Notes: generated by a model not told the origin, from the letters alone. A stretch of 64,000 bases of DNA from Vagococcus allomyrinae (GCF_017829975.1 NZ_JAEEGA010000010.1:1-64000); one strand, 5' to 3'. Shown: positions 1 through 8,525, counted from the first letter of the stretch. Numbers and translations are program-made.

Positions 1-80
1 CCTTAATAGATAAGGGCGAGTGGCTAAGTTTACTATGAAAATCAATTGTTAAACGCCGCAAAATTAACAAAAAAATTGGA

Positions 81-941
81 GTGAAGCGCAACGTGAGCAG
101 AGAACCAAACAGAAAAAGACAACGATCTAGGCGATCGACTTCATCTAGAAGAAATTCTCGCTCATCTAGCAGACGGTATGAAGAAGACTCGCGTTATAGT
201 AGAAGGCAGCCTTACTCGACAAGGCGCGGGTATGATGAAGAGTCTCGTTCAACTAACAGGCGATACGATGAGGAACCTCGCTACGAAAGACGAGAGAATC
301 GGCCGAGAGATAGTCAGCCAAACGTTCCGCCACAAAAAACGCGGGTGATAAAGGGAATTATGACGTTATTGTTCTATTTATTAACAGTCAGTATCTTAGC
401 TGGCGCAGCGTTGTTTACTGTCAGTAAAGATTCTGATAAGGCATTTTTTGGGTATCGTTTTTATTCGGTTTTAACCAATTCGATGGTTTCTCCGAAGGGG
501 TCACCTCATAAAGACGGTTTTTCGGCGGGCGATATTATTATCGTCCAAATGATTAATCCGAAGCAATTAAAAGTAGACGATATTATTACATATAATATTT
601 TAACGACGGATCCGAAATCCAATGCAGTGCTGACTCATAGAATCATCGACATACAAGAGGACGTCCCTAATAGAGCGGAAGGGCAATATTTTATTACTAA
701 AGGTGATGCGAATAATGGGGAAGATACTCCTGTTTCAGTTGATCAAGTAGTAGGCAAGGTTGTTTATTCGATTCCCAAGGTAGGTGTGATTCTTGGTTAC
801 TTGAGAGAGAATTTTTTTGTTAGCTTAGGTGTCCTGGTCGCGTTATTTGCCTTAATCATCAGCTTGCGGTATTACTTTTCATATTCACCTAGTGGCGATC
901 CTTTTGAAGGACCCCCATCCCCTAGTTACGCCCGACGATAA
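81..941 (+). CDS. sipW: SipW/ER-type signal peptidase I with long basic N-terminal tail
   Basis: This is a membrane serine protease that should cleave the signal regions of the exported proteins encoded just downstream. The catalytic serine lies in TNSM (S134) and the second catalytic residue is a histidine in LTHR (H186). That Ser/His arrangement is typical of the SipW/archaeal/ER class, whereas ordinary bacterial signal peptidases use Ser/Lys. The GDANNGEDTP block (209-217) is the usual conserved box D/E. One TM segment lies at about 92-114 and a second at about 246-266. Unusually, the first 87 residues are a low-complexity Arg/Ser/Tyr/Glu tail predicted to be cytoplasmic. The start is GTG with only a weak upstream purine run, so a later start is possible, but the reading frame is clear. 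It heads a surface-protein operon. Confidence 0.88.
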   Translation: MKRNVSREPNRKRQRSRRSTSSRRNSRSSSRRYEEDSRYSRRQPYSTRRGYDEESRSTNRRYDEEPRYERRENRPRDSQPNVPPQKTRVIKGIMTLLFYLLTVSILAGAALFTVSKDSDKAFFGYRFYSVLTNSMVSPKGSPHKDGFSAGDIIIVQMINPKQLKVDDIITYNILTTDPKSNAVLTHRIIDIQEDVPNRAEGQYFITKGDANNGEDTPVSVDQVVGKVVYSIPKVGVILGYLRENFFVSLGVLVALFALIISLRYYFSYSPSGDPFEGPPSPSYARR

Positions 942-975
942 CTCGTCATTAAAGTAGGTATTTACTTTTTAACGA

Positions 976-1003
976 TTGGTTGAAAAGTTGATATAAATAT
1001 AAA
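976..1003 (+). promoter_or_regulatory. possible sigma-A promoter for the SipW-substrate genes
   Basis: A TTGGTT box (976-981) and a TATAAA box (998-1003) are separated by 16 bp and lie just ahead of the strong AGGAGG site of the gene at 1025. This would allow the substrate genes to be made independently of the peptidase gene. It is pattern matching only. Confidence 0.4.
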
Positions 1004-1024
1004 GAACATAGGAGGTTAGTACCA

Positions 1025-2236
1025 ATGAAAAAGGTCACTGACAAAAAGAAAAACAAGCGGAAAAAGCTAATGGCTGTCGCTGCCTCAGCATCCCTCTTAA
1101 CATTAATGCTAGGCACGTTTGCTTGGGACGTTTACAAAGCGGAGAAAGAGAATAAGTTCGGGAATGCGCTAGTAGGCGGGAGTATCGAGATTGAAGAAAA
1201 CTTCCCGGATCCACATCTTGAACAAGGAAAAGATTTAGTCAAAGAAGTGAAGTTAGTTAACACCAGTTCAAGCAAAGTAATTGCTCGTGCCTCTTTCGAA
1301 GAGTCTTTACGTCTCTTGGAAAATGCTGGTAAAAATGATCCGAACGTTGATCACATTCTACCGGCTGCGATTAATGCAACGACTTATTTACCAACAGCCA
1401 ATGCTAATGCTATTCCAGTTGTAGTAGATGCGACATACTATGTGAATCAAGCTGCCTCTAATACAGATCCTTTTTTAGGCTGGGCAGATATTAGTACTCT
1501 AGCTAAAGCCGATGGTGGCGCTTTGCCAGCAGATGTGACTGTTTTGGCTAAATTAACCAAACAGACGATTACAGCTTCTGATGGAACAAAAGAGTATCAA
1601 ATTAAAGGAGAGTACATTGCTTTCCGTAAATTTGCTTTAGCTAACTCTAACATGGGAGATATTTCTAAAAATATCGTGGTTAAATACCCTGGCACAACAG
1701 ACTACGTTGCTCTGTCAGCCACAGCTAAGACAAAAGATGATTTCAAAATTAGCTTTGACAAAGATGCTGGTACGGTTAGTGGTTATGACTTAGTCGGGTT
1801 TGGGTATGACTTCTATGACGGGTTAACTGCTGCAGCTGAACATAACTGGGCAGGAACTGTAAAACAATTTGGTGCTGTCGGGGACTCTCATCCAGCAACA
1901 TCTGCTTTATCAGCTCTTGATCCAAATATTTCATTGAAGTATGATGCAGCACTAGTGACAACACCAACTGCTGCTAAATGGATTTATAACCCTGAAGATG
2001 GTTTCTTCTACTTTATTAAAGTGTTAGATCCTGCAGAATCAACAGAAATGTTGTTGTCAAATGTGGCTTTAGCAGCTACAGCAGGAACTGAGTATGCGTA
2101 TTTAGATTACTCATTGTTAGTTGAAGGAGAAGCAGTTTTACCAAATAAAGCAGCTATCGAGTCTGAATTTGGTTTAACTTCTGCATCAACAGGTGTATCA
2201 AAAACAATTTACGATGCGTTAATTGCCTTACTATAG
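1025..2236 (+). CDS. SipW-dependent exported surface protein (TasA/CalY-like)
   Basis: 403 residues. A Lys-rich N-terminus (1-14) is followed by a hydrophobic stretch (15-33) running into TFAWDVYKAEKENKFGN. This is the pattern of SipW-dependent (alternate signal-mediated) exported proteins such as TasA and CalY, where the hydrophobic helix leads directly into aromatic/acidic residues. The rest is a beta-rich, Ala/Thr/Asp-rich ectodomain with no LPxTG, so if anchored it would be by assembly or by partner proteins. An AGGAGG ribosome site lies 8 bases upstream. The peptidase gene is immediately upstream and related substrates follow at 3036 and 3941. By family analogy it would be a matrix-fibre or surface-layer component. 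The exact role is unknown. Confidence 0.8.
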   Translation: MKKVTDKKKNKRKKLMAVAASASLLTLMLGTFAWDVYKAEKENKFGNALVGGSIEIEENFPDPHLEQGKDLVKEVKLVNTSSSKVIARASFEESLRLLENAGKNDPNVDHILPAAINATTYLPTANANAIPVVVDATYYVNQAASNTDPFLGWADISTLAKADGGALPADVTVLAKLTKQTITASDGTKEYQIKGEYIAFRKFALANSNMGDISKNIVVKYPGTTDYVALSATAKTKDDFKISFDKDAGTVSGYDLVGFGYDFYDGLTAAAEHNWAGTVKQFGAVGDSHPATSALSALDPNISLKYDAALVTTPTAAKWIYNPEDGFFYFIKVLDPAESTEMLLSNVALAATAGTEYAYLDYSLLVEGEAVLPNKAAIESEFGLTSASTGVSKTIYDALIALL

Positions 2237-2268
2237 GAACTAAGTAACATCTTAGGGGGAGAAAAAAG

Positions 2269-2940
2269 ATGAGTATCAAAAAATTATCTCTAATTGTGAG
2301 CATGCTGCTGGGATTTTTACTAGTAGGGGTTCCTATCAGTCATGCTGACAATCTCCCTTCTGGGATGCTTATTGGGGATTCAGAAGGGATATCTGTGGAC
2401 GGCACAGGCGCTTATTATATTCAGAAAGAAGAGCTGATGCCAGGAGATACCTTTTCTAAAGAAATAAAACTGATGAACACAGAAAAAAACGATCGTCCTT
2501 ATGTGTTGGAAATGGAAATGTCACCCAATCAAACTAAGGGAGTCATTAACTTTCAAGAAGCCATTCAAGTGGTGATGTCATTAGATGGCAAGGAAGTGTA
2601 TCGTGGCAACTTAATTGGAAATGGCTCACCTAATTACGAAAACAAACGCTTGGCATTAGGAACCTATGCATATGGTGATTATGCAACATTGACCGTTGAG
2701 TTTGAAGTAGCTTCTGATTTAGATGAGTCCTTATGGCAAACTAAAAGTGAAGCTACCATTAATTGGGTGTTTATTGCCACAAAAAAGGTAGAAGATAAGA
2801 AGAAGCCGATCAAAAAACCTGGACTGTTGCCACAGACAGGTGAAGAGTGGCGGTCACTTATCTATAAAATTATTACCGGTATTTTTATTATTGTGGTAAT
2901 TTTATTAGTCGTTAAAAAGAGACGTGATCATCAATACTAG
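2269..2940 (+). CDS. LPxTG-anchored surface protein
   Basis: 223 residues with a classical signal peptide (about 1-26, ending SHA-D). A C-terminal sorting signal has LPQTG at 187-191, then a hydrophobic helix and the basic tail KKRRDHQY, so sortase A should attach it to peptidoglycan. The ectodomain has the phrase MPGDTFSKEIKLMNTEK, similar to the surface-exposed beta-sandwich seen in SipW-associated clusters. It sits between two SipW-type substrates and is a reasonable candidate for the wall anchor of whatever those form. That role is inferred from context only. Confidence 0.82.
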   Translation: MSIKKLSLIVSMLLGFLLVGVPISHADNLPSGMLIGDSEGISVDGTGAYYIQKEELMPGDTFSKEIKLMNTEKNDRPYVLEMEMSPNQTKGVINFQEAIQVVMSLDGKEVYRGNLIGNGSPNYENKRLALGTYAYGDYATLTVEFEVASDLDESLWQTKSEATINWVFIATKKVEDKKKPIKKPGLLPQTGEEWRSLIYKIITGIFIIVVILLVVKKRRDHQY

Positions 2941-2962
2941 AGTCAAAAAGGGATTCGTTTCC

Positions 2963-2999
2963 CTTAGAAAGTCATCATACTAAATGATGACTTTCTAAG
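2963..2999 (+). other. perfect 16-bp intra-operon hairpin
   Basis: CTTAGAAAGTCATCAT (2963-2978) and its exact reverse complement (2984-2999) are separated by a 5-base loop, between the LPxTG gene and the next SipW substrate. There is no T-run after the right arm on the plus strand. It therefore looks like an RNA stability or processing element, or a leaky terminator, and not a full stop. Confidence 0.6.
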
Positions 3000-3035
3000 A
3001 TAAGCGAAACTAACGTCATGAGAGGAGAAACGGAT

Positions 3036-3926
3036 GTGAAAAAAGTGAATCGAAATAAAAAGAAAAAACGAACATCTAATCAGTTAATAGGGTTTATTGT
3101 GAAACATACAAATGGTCTATTTTTATTTTTCTCAATCATTTTATCAGGATTGCTGATTGTTAGAGCAACTTATGCCTGGGAAACCTATAGTAGTGAACGT
3201 GAAAATCAATTTGGTTCGGCTGATTTTAGTGTGGTCTTGCGTGAAAACTTTGTGCCTAATGATAAGTGGGAACCAGGGAGACAAACTGTAAAGGAAGTTT
3301 ACGTTGCCAATGAAGGTCAATATCCTGCATTTGTAAGACTAAAAGCAGAGGAGTTTCTACTCAATTTTGAGATGGACATTGAGGGGCAAGGAGGAGCAGA
3401 GGGAACTGGTAATGCTAAAGTGTACGACACAACCACCCCGACGCCAAAGATCGACCAAGCAGATGTGACAACTTGGCAAAAAGGAGAGTATTATGAAAAA
3501 TCTCAGACATCAGACCGCTTGAAAGGACTAAGCACAGTTCCAGCAGCTATCTCAATCACAGGAAATGGCTTGATTTATGAGAAAGATAAAGCGGCAAGAG
3601 CGGCGAGTGATTTAAGGTATCTCACGCTTAATTTCGGTGAAGTCATTGACTATACTCCAACGCTAACAAGCCAATATTGGCGGTACGGTAATGACGGGTA
3701 TTTTTATTATTCCGAACGATTAGAGCCAGGGGAAGTGACGACGCACTTTTTGAAGAGTGCCAGTCTTTCGACTTCAACCCCCAATCGTTTAAAAGAATCG
3801 TTGTATAAACTATCTATAAGAATGGATGGCGATCTGGCTATTACAACCAGCCTAAGTGAATGGAATCACGATGGACCAACGGATCCTATTTTTATCATGT
3901 TAAAAAATAAAGTTACGTCGAATTAG
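3036..3926 (+). CDS. SipW-dependent exported surface protein
   Basis: A Lys/Arg-rich N-terminus precedes a hydrophobic helix that ends in RATYAWETYSSERENQFGSADF, the same pattern as the gene at 1025 (AWDVYKAEKENKFGN). This marks it as a paralogous SipW substrate. The ectodomain contains the shared phrase PGRQTVKEVYVANEG, typical of the TasA/CalY beta-sandwich, and a YWRYGNDGYFYYSERLEPGE block comparable to the other two substrates. I chose the GTG at 3036 because GAGAGGAG sits at the right distance before it. The upstream ATG at 3018 has no ribosome site. No wall-sorting motif is present. Confidence 0.76.
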   Translation: MKKVNRNKKKKRTSNQLIGFIVKHTNGLFLFFSIILSGLLIVRATYAWETYSSERENQFGSADFSVVLRENFVPNDKWEPGRQTVKEVYVANEGQYPAFVRLKAEEFLLNFEMDIEGQGGAEGTGNAKVYDTTTPTPKIDQADVTTWQKGEYYEKSQTSDRLKGLSTVPAAISITGNGLIYEKDKAARAASDLRYLTLNFGEVIDYTPTLTSQYWRYGNDGYFYYSERLEPGEVTTHFLKSASLSTSTPNRLKESLYKLSIRMDGDLAITTSLSEWNHDGPTDPIFIMLKNKVTSN

Positions 3927-3940
3927 GAGGGAAGGAACAG

Positions 3941-4597
3941 ATGGCAACGCAAAAGAAAAAGAAAAGGCGCAAACTAACTCGCTACCTGTTGGGATCCCTT
4001 GTGTTCCTTTCATTACTGGTCATAGTCAATGGATTGCTTGGAAGTACCTGGGCACTCAATCGAAATACAGAAAGTAAACCAAATGATTTCTCAGTCGGTG
4101 ATGTCAAAGCAACACTTGTTGAAGAGTTTACCTCGCCCACTAAAACAGAAGTAGATCAGGCCTACACAAAAAAAGTGACAGTGAAGAACACGGGAGAAGC
4201 TCCAATTTTTATACGGGTACTCGTTGTACCGCAAATATTGTCTAAAAAAGATGTCACTGGTAATCAGTTATTATTACCTGCTACTATCGGAACTGAGGTC
4301 CAATTGGATTTGAATACGACTGATTGGGTTGATGGTGAGGATGGCTATTATTACTATTTAAAGCCAGTTGATACAGGAAAAGAAAGCGCGCAACTCTTTT
4401 CATCAGTGACTCTAAGTAATCTTGTTGATGAGTCTGCTTATGATGGGGCTAAGTTAACAATAGATGTCAAAGTGGAAAGCATTAACGTGACGAAATGGGC
4501 CTATCAAGATGCCTGGTGGAATGGGGATGCAATCAAGTGGTCGACAGGCGTTTTAAAAACGATTGATGATAGCTTGAAAGTGTATGTGACTAACTAA
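3941..4597 (+). CDS. SipW-dependent exported surface protein, short paralog
   Basis: 218 residues. The basic N-terminus (KKKKRRKLTR) is followed by one hydrophobic helix ending GSTWALNRNTESKPNDFSVG, the short SipW-type signal pattern. The ectodomain has the shared features KKVTVKNTGEAPIFIRV and DGEDGYYYYLKPVDTG seen in the other substrates. It is the shortest of the three, and its stop codon shares a base with the ATG of a longer reading of the next gene, so translation is probably coupled. It likely belongs to the same assembled structure, possibly as a minor or basal subunit. That is inference. Confidence 0.75.
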   Translation: MATQKKKKRRKLTRYLLGSLVFLSLLVIVNGLLGSTWALNRNTESKPNDFSVGDVKATLVEEFTSPTKTEVDQAYTKKVTVKNTGEAPIFIRVLVVPQILSKKDVTGNQLLLPATIGTEVQLDLNTTDWVDGEDGYYYYLKPVDTGKESAQLFSSVTLSNLVDESAYDGAKLTIDVKVESINVTKWAYQDAWWNGDAIKWSTGVLKTIDDSLKVYVTN

Positions 4598-4650
4598 TGA
4601 GTAATAGATTGCAAAATGATAATAAAATGAAGTTGAAAGGAAGTGATACG

Positions 4651-6816
4651 ATGAGTAAATGGAAACTGATAATTATCAATATTGTTAGTCTGTTAATTGC
4701 CATAGGCTCACTGTATTTTTTTCCAAGTGTAGCAAAAGCAGCATTACCATATCCTACTAAAGTTGATCCGTATAATAATGTGACAATCAAAGATTCTAAC
4801 GATTTATATTTTTATCCTAGCCCTGGCACAGTAGGCACATTTCAACAAAGTTTTACTGCGCCAATTAATATAGTGAAATATAGTAATGGAAGTGCGGCTA
4901 CATTAGGAGTAAATTATACTAGTTTTGAAGTTAATGGCTTAACTAACATTAAGTCGACAGATTGGGTAAAAGCAACTTATAAAAAAAGCGGTCAATACAA
5001 GGAGAGTTTAGATGATGATCCAGAAGTGATAACAACGGTTCTCACTTTTTATGATTTCAAGATTAAAAATATTGGTGGAAGGACTTTATGGTACTTACAA
5101 CTTGGGGAAAAAGTGACTAATGGTTATGCCTTTGGTGGCATGGCATCCATGAAATTAAAATATGAGTTCTATTGGGAGACCGGTCCAAAAGCAGGACAAA
5201 AAGTCGATATTACGAATAGAAATGCTGTTTTGACATTTACTAGTCTAAATGGTTATACGGAAGGCAAATGGGGAAATGCAGAAACTGTTGCGCCGCTCAC
5301 TATGCCAGCCGATGGAAAGGCCTATATTATTGATTCTGTCAAAGCCGGCGCATCCAATGTTGGGTTAACTGGAAGTCCTGCGCCAGGTTATTATACTGGT
5401 GAAGCTTACCAAGGATTTAGCGATAATTTCGTTGATGGTTCAAAGGATATAACATTTCATCGAAACTCCGTGGCTATTGATTTAGGTGGTGAGTCGCATA
5501 TTTTTGTGATATTGCCGGCGACTCAATATAGTACAGCCTGGTTTGCTACTGAAAGTATGAATCTATTTAGAGGAAATCCTGGCCCACCTAAAAAGTCTGT
5601 AAAGAATGAGCAGTTAGTGGATATTGATGGGGCGGAAGTTCTGAGAAATCAAACCCTCTATTATGAAATCAAGCAGAGAACTGCGATCATCCCGTCGAAT
5701 ATTCTAACCCCATGGGCAAGCTTTTCTATTATGGATAGCCTCCCAGCGGAAGTTGATTATGTATCCGCTGACCTCTACACTGAAGCAGGTGTTAAGTTAA
5801 CCGGTGTTGGAACCATTCAGTATGCCCCAGGGACACACAAGGTTACTTATACAGCTAACAGTTATTTCTTAAATACAGTTGCCAAGTATACAGGAGAGCG
5901 TTATATACTGCGGATTAAAGTTAAAGTGAAAGGCGATGTTCCTGTCAAGACCATTATAAAAAATAAAGGGTCAAGTAATATTGAAACCCTTATTCAAGAG
6001 ACAAATGAAGTCTCAAATAAAATCCCTTATGGCAATTTGGAGTTAACGAAAGTAACTGAAGATGGTGAAAATCTTGCTGATGTTGAGTTTAGTGTCAAAG
6101 ATTCATCTGGAAAAGAACATTTACCTGCTCCTAATAACAAGACAGATGTTGACGGTAAAATTGAAATTCTTGATTTGTATCCAGGGAAATACACAATCAC
6201 CGAAGTAAGTGTTCCTAAGGGATATCAAATTGATACGACGCCAAAATTGTTTGATATTGTTTCAACAAGTAAAGAAGAATATTCGAAAATAGAAATTGTC
6301 AATTATTTTACACGATTTAAAATTCATTTACGACAAGCTGTTCTTAACAACGACGGAAGTGAGTTGGTTATCCCTAAGTCAGCGTACTTTGAATTAGCTA
6401 ATCTAGGTGATGGCGGTTTAATTGGAAATAAGTTCAATACGGTTGCTAACTCTTCAATAGATAATGGACCCGTCATCGATCAAAAATTATTTACAACTCG
6501 CGTTTTTGTGCTAAAAGTGCATAAAGGCATTAAATATATTGATGTATCCCACACCGTTCCTGAGTATTATGAATACCTAGGATACACGGTGAGTGATGAC
6601 AAATCAACTTTAAGCTTGGACCATGTTTCTGGTAGTCCCTCGTTTGTCGCAAATAGTTATCCACGATTAGATTATTCGTTGAAAGAGGAGTATTGGGTAA
6701 CAGTTTATATCCAACCGAAATACGGGAAGGATGCTGAATCTAAAGCAGAAGAAAGCCCAAGACCATATAGTTTGAGCCATCTAACCAACGAGTTTGGTTC
6801 AATTTCAATTGATTAA
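4651..6816 (+). CDS. large secreted SpaA-fold adhesin-like protein
   Basis: 721 residues from the chosen ATG, which has AAAGGAAG upstream and gives a clean signal peptide ending SVAKA. An in-frame ATG at 4597 overlaps the previous stop but lacks such a site. Residues of roughly 450-560 form a SpaA/Cna-B type prealbumin-like domain, recognisable from LELTKVTEDGENLADVEFSV, TDVDGKIEILDLYPGKYTI and EVSVPKGYQ. The remainder is beta-rich adhesin-like sequence. Unlike typical pilin or MSCRAMM proteins it ends SHLTNEFGSISID with no LPxTG motif, TM helix or basic tail. It is therefore either secreted, assembled with partners, or missing its tail. Confidence 0.78.
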   Translation: MSKWKLIIINIVSLLIAIGSLYFFPSVAKAALPYPTKVDPYNNVTIKDSNDLYFYPSPGTVGTFQQSFTAPINIVKYSNGSAATLGVNYTSFEVNGLTNIKSTDWVKATYKKSGQYKESLDDDPEVITTVLTFYDFKIKNIGGRTLWYLQLGEKVTNGYAFGGMASMKLKYEFYWETGPKAGQKVDITNRNAVLTFTSLNGYTEGKWGNAETVAPLTMPADGKAYIIDSVKAGASNVGLTGSPAPGYYTGEAYQGFSDNFVDGSKDITFHRNSVAIDLGGESHIFVILPATQYSTAWFATESMNLFRGNPGPPKKSVKNEQLVDIDGAEVLRNQTLYYEIKQRTAIIPSNILTPWASFSIMDSLPAEVDYVSADLYTEAGVKLTGVGTIQYAPGTHKVTYTANSYFLNTVAKYTGERYILRIKVKVKGDVPVKTIIKNKGSSNIETLIQETNEVSNKIPYGNLELTKVTEDGENLADVEFSVKDSSGKEHLPAPNNKTDVDGKIEILDLYPGKYTITEVSVPKGYQIDTTPKLFDIVSTSKEEYSKIEIVNYFTRFKIHLRQAVLNNDGSELVIPKSAYFELANLGDGGLIGNKFNTVANSSIDNGPVIDQKLFTTRVFVLKVHKGIKYIDVSHTVPEYYEYLGYTVSDDKSTLSLDHVSGSPSFVANSYPRLDYSLKEEYWVTVYIQPKYGKDAESKAEESPRPYSLSHLTNEFGSISID

Positions 6817-6833
6817 TAGTATCAATTGAAATT
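6801..6833 (+). other. hairpin across the adhesin stop codon
   Basis: AATTTCAATTGAT (6801-6813) and its reverse complement (6821-6833) form a 13-bp stem whose loop contains the stop codon. It has only a short T stretch and may assist the stronger terminator that follows. Confidence 0.5.
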
Positions 6834-6852
6834 TTAGTACTGGGATTAAAGG

Positions 6853-6894
6853 AGAAGATAGGAATCGTTCATCTGTAAGCCTATCTTCTTTTTT
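6853..6894 (+). terminator. rho-independent terminator of the surface operon
   Basis: AGAAGATAGG (6853-6862) pairs with CCTATCTTCT (6880-6889) and is followed by a T-run. It separates the SipW cluster from the resolvase-like operon. Confidence 0.8.
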
Positions 6895-6990
6895 ATCACA
6901 GTTGAATGAAGAAAATGTTTAATCACTTACCGTATTTTTATTAAAAACCGTTCAAAAACACCAAAATTTAACTCATAAAGGAGTCAAGCG

Positions 6991-7392
6991 ATGGAACTAA
7001 CTAATAGAAAGGAACCGCAGATGAAGGGCAGTCTCAGGAAAAACCAGCTCATTCCCATAGAAGAATACGATCAGTTAAAACAACTGGTTGTGGAACTTCC
7101 TTGGGTCTGGCAACGGTATCAGCGTGAACTGCCAGATGGCTGGTTTGTCTTTAAATACCAAAGCCGCCTGCGCCTGATTATCGGCGACGAAGAAGAAGAG
7201 CGATTATTCTCTCAAGCCTCTCGTGTCCGCTTATTAAAACGAATGAGAGTTCCCAAAAGAGTCTACCAAGAATTAAAGGAACTGGCCGCTATTTGTCTGG
7301 AATTACAAGATGTGCTTGATCATCCGCCATACGGTTCTCTACAGGAGCCGGCGCTGACTAGCGAAGGCAGTCAGGAGGGCAGTCACCCATGA
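6991..7392 (+). CDS. small charged protein, first gene of the resolvase-like operon
   Basis: 133 residues, unrecognised. It is soluble and rich in Arg, Glu, Leu and Gln, with likely helical stretches (IPIEEYDQLKQLVVELPWVW and RVYQELKELAAICLELQDV) and a basic middle. There is no signal peptide or TM segment. AAGGAG lies upstream. The gene ends in an ATGA overlap with the next ORF, so the two are translationally coupled. Base composition is clearly more GC-rich than the flanking surface and CAP genes, as in the whole 6991-13468 block, which suggests separate ancestry. Confidence 0.7.
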   Translation: MELTNRKEPQMKGSLRKNQLIPIEEYDQLKQLVVELPWVWQRYQRELPDGWFVFKYQSRLRLIIGDEEEERLFSQASRVRLLKRMRVPKRVYQELKELAAICLELQDVLDHPPYGSLQEPALTSEGSQEGSHP

Positions 7393-8111
7393 GAGTAGGG
7401 TACGGACAAATCACCCAGCGTAACGATTCAGGGAGGCATGAACAAGGCGTTTTAAAAGAAGCCTCCTGTGATAAAGTCTTTCTTGAACGCTACCAGAACC
7501 GTAAAAAAGACTGGCAATCGAAAACCGACCTGTTAAAGGCCTTGGATCATACCGTGCCAGGGGACACCTTAGTCATTATGAATTTAGACCAAGTTAGTCA
7601 GCGTTATCAAGTCTGGTTGGAACTGATCGCTGAATTGAAGCGATTAAGAATTGAATTGGAGATTGTGGATTACCCGCAACTGCATCTATCAGATTGGGCT
7701 CAATTATTTCAGTGGGTTCATCAGCAGGAGCTCCAATCACAAAGCTCCATCCGAGTGACCAAATTCAGTAAAGAACGAAGTCATGAAAAAGCCCAGTACA
7801 GCGCACTATCCCGTGATCCTTATTTTAGACGGGCTTATTGGGATATTTTTCGACAAGTCATGGCCAAACGGTCCTTGCGGCAAATTACGAAAGAAAGCAC
7901 GGCCCCACTTTCAACGGTGGTGCGAATTCGCAAAGAGTACGTTAAATTAAAACAAACTTTGTTGCTGGTCGGGACTTTTTTATTGACTGTGATCAGTTTG
8001 AAATTGGTTCAAACCTATTCCTCTAATCTGTTTTTACAAATTCTGATCTGTGGTGTCATGACCCTATTAATCGTCTACTTTACTTATTCTGATACCTTGG
8101 CAGATAAATGA
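7389..8111 (+). CDS. membrane-anchored, catalytically dead resolvase-like protein
   Basis: 240 residues. The N-terminal half follows the serine-recombinase fold: the first strand MRVGYGQIT corresponds to the usual GYARVS, and DTLVIMNLDQVSQRY to the DxLVVxxLDRLGR block. The catalytic serine position is T and the flanking arginines are Q, so recombinase activity is not expected. A helix-turn-helix-like stretch (KRSLRQITKESTAPLSTVVRI, read in two parts) lies at about 160-185. It is followed by two hydrophobic helices (about 189-207 and 213-230). A resolvase fold plus HTH plus a C-terminal membrane anchor is not a standard recombinase architecture. It may bind DNA at the membrane or serve as a scaffold. 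It is coupled to the upstream gene by ATGA. Confidence 0.72.
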   Translation: MRVGYGQITQRNDSGRHEQGVLKEASCDKVFLERYQNRKKDWQSKTDLLKALDHTVPGDTLVIMNLDQVSQRYQVWLELIAELKRLRIELEIVDYPQLHLSDWAQLFQWVHQQELQSQSSIRVTKFSKERSHEKAQYSALSRDPYFRRAYWDIFRQVMAKRSLRQITKESTAPLSTVVRIRKEYVKLKQTLLLVGTFLLTVISLKLVQTYSSNLFLQILICGVMTLLIVYFTYSDTLADK

Positions 8112-8115
8112 AACC

Positions 8116-8217
8116 ATGAGACAACTAACAGTTACAAGCTCAGACACAGGACGATTTTCATTCTCTGACAGCATCAAAGATGAAGTAACTAATAAGAAAG
8201 AAGGCCAAACATGCTAA
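8116..8217 (+). CDS. possible 33-aa peptide gene coupled to the next ORF
   Basis: A short reading frame starts 5 bases after the previous stop and ends in a 7-base overlap (ATGCTAA) with the next gene. The peptide is polar (starts MRQLTVTSSD). There is no obvious ribosome site of its own, so it would depend on reinitiation from the gene upstream. The overlap style matches the rest of the operon, which is the main argument for it. It could equally be spacer sequence. Confidence 0.35.
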   Translation: MRQLTVTSSDTGRFSFSDSIKDEVTNKKEGQTC

Positions 8218-8525
8218 CCATTGAATCCATTATGTTATCAGAAGCCGCCTTACTAAATGGCGGAAGCTTTGTCTTAGTTAAGGCCGAGCCTGTTCAACAC
8301 CCAACTGAAGGGCCTGCCGGGACCCTTTTAACCGTCGCCTTGACCGGGCGGGAGTATACCAAAATCACAGTCGAGGTAATCGATAAAATTGCGTGTGCCG
8401 CCTTTAACACTCCGGAGATCAAAGAAATCACCTTCACTAATTTTTTAGGCCATTTTAGCCCTCAACCTGATGGCAGTCATTTATTTACAGCAACCGCGGA
8501 TCAGTTTAAATTGGTTACGCGCTAA
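8211..8525 (+). CDS. small beta-rich protein of the resolvase-like operon
   Basis: 104 residues, unrecognised with certainty. It has alternating hydrophobic/polar segments (SFVLVKAEPV, TLLTVALTGREYTKITVEV, EITFTNFLGHFSP, FKLVTR) suggesting an all-beta fold. There is a loose resemblance to small YdcP/DUF961-type proteins of conjugative elements, but not enough to call. There is no signal or TM segment. Its ATG overlaps the small peptide frame upstream, and the next gene follows after 17 bases with its own AAAGGAG site. Confidence 0.6.
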   Translation: MLTIESIMLSEAALLNGGSFVLVKAEPVQHPTEGPAGTLLTVALTGREYTKITVEVIDKIACAAFNTPEIKEITFTNFLGHFSPQPDGSHLFTATADQFKLVTR

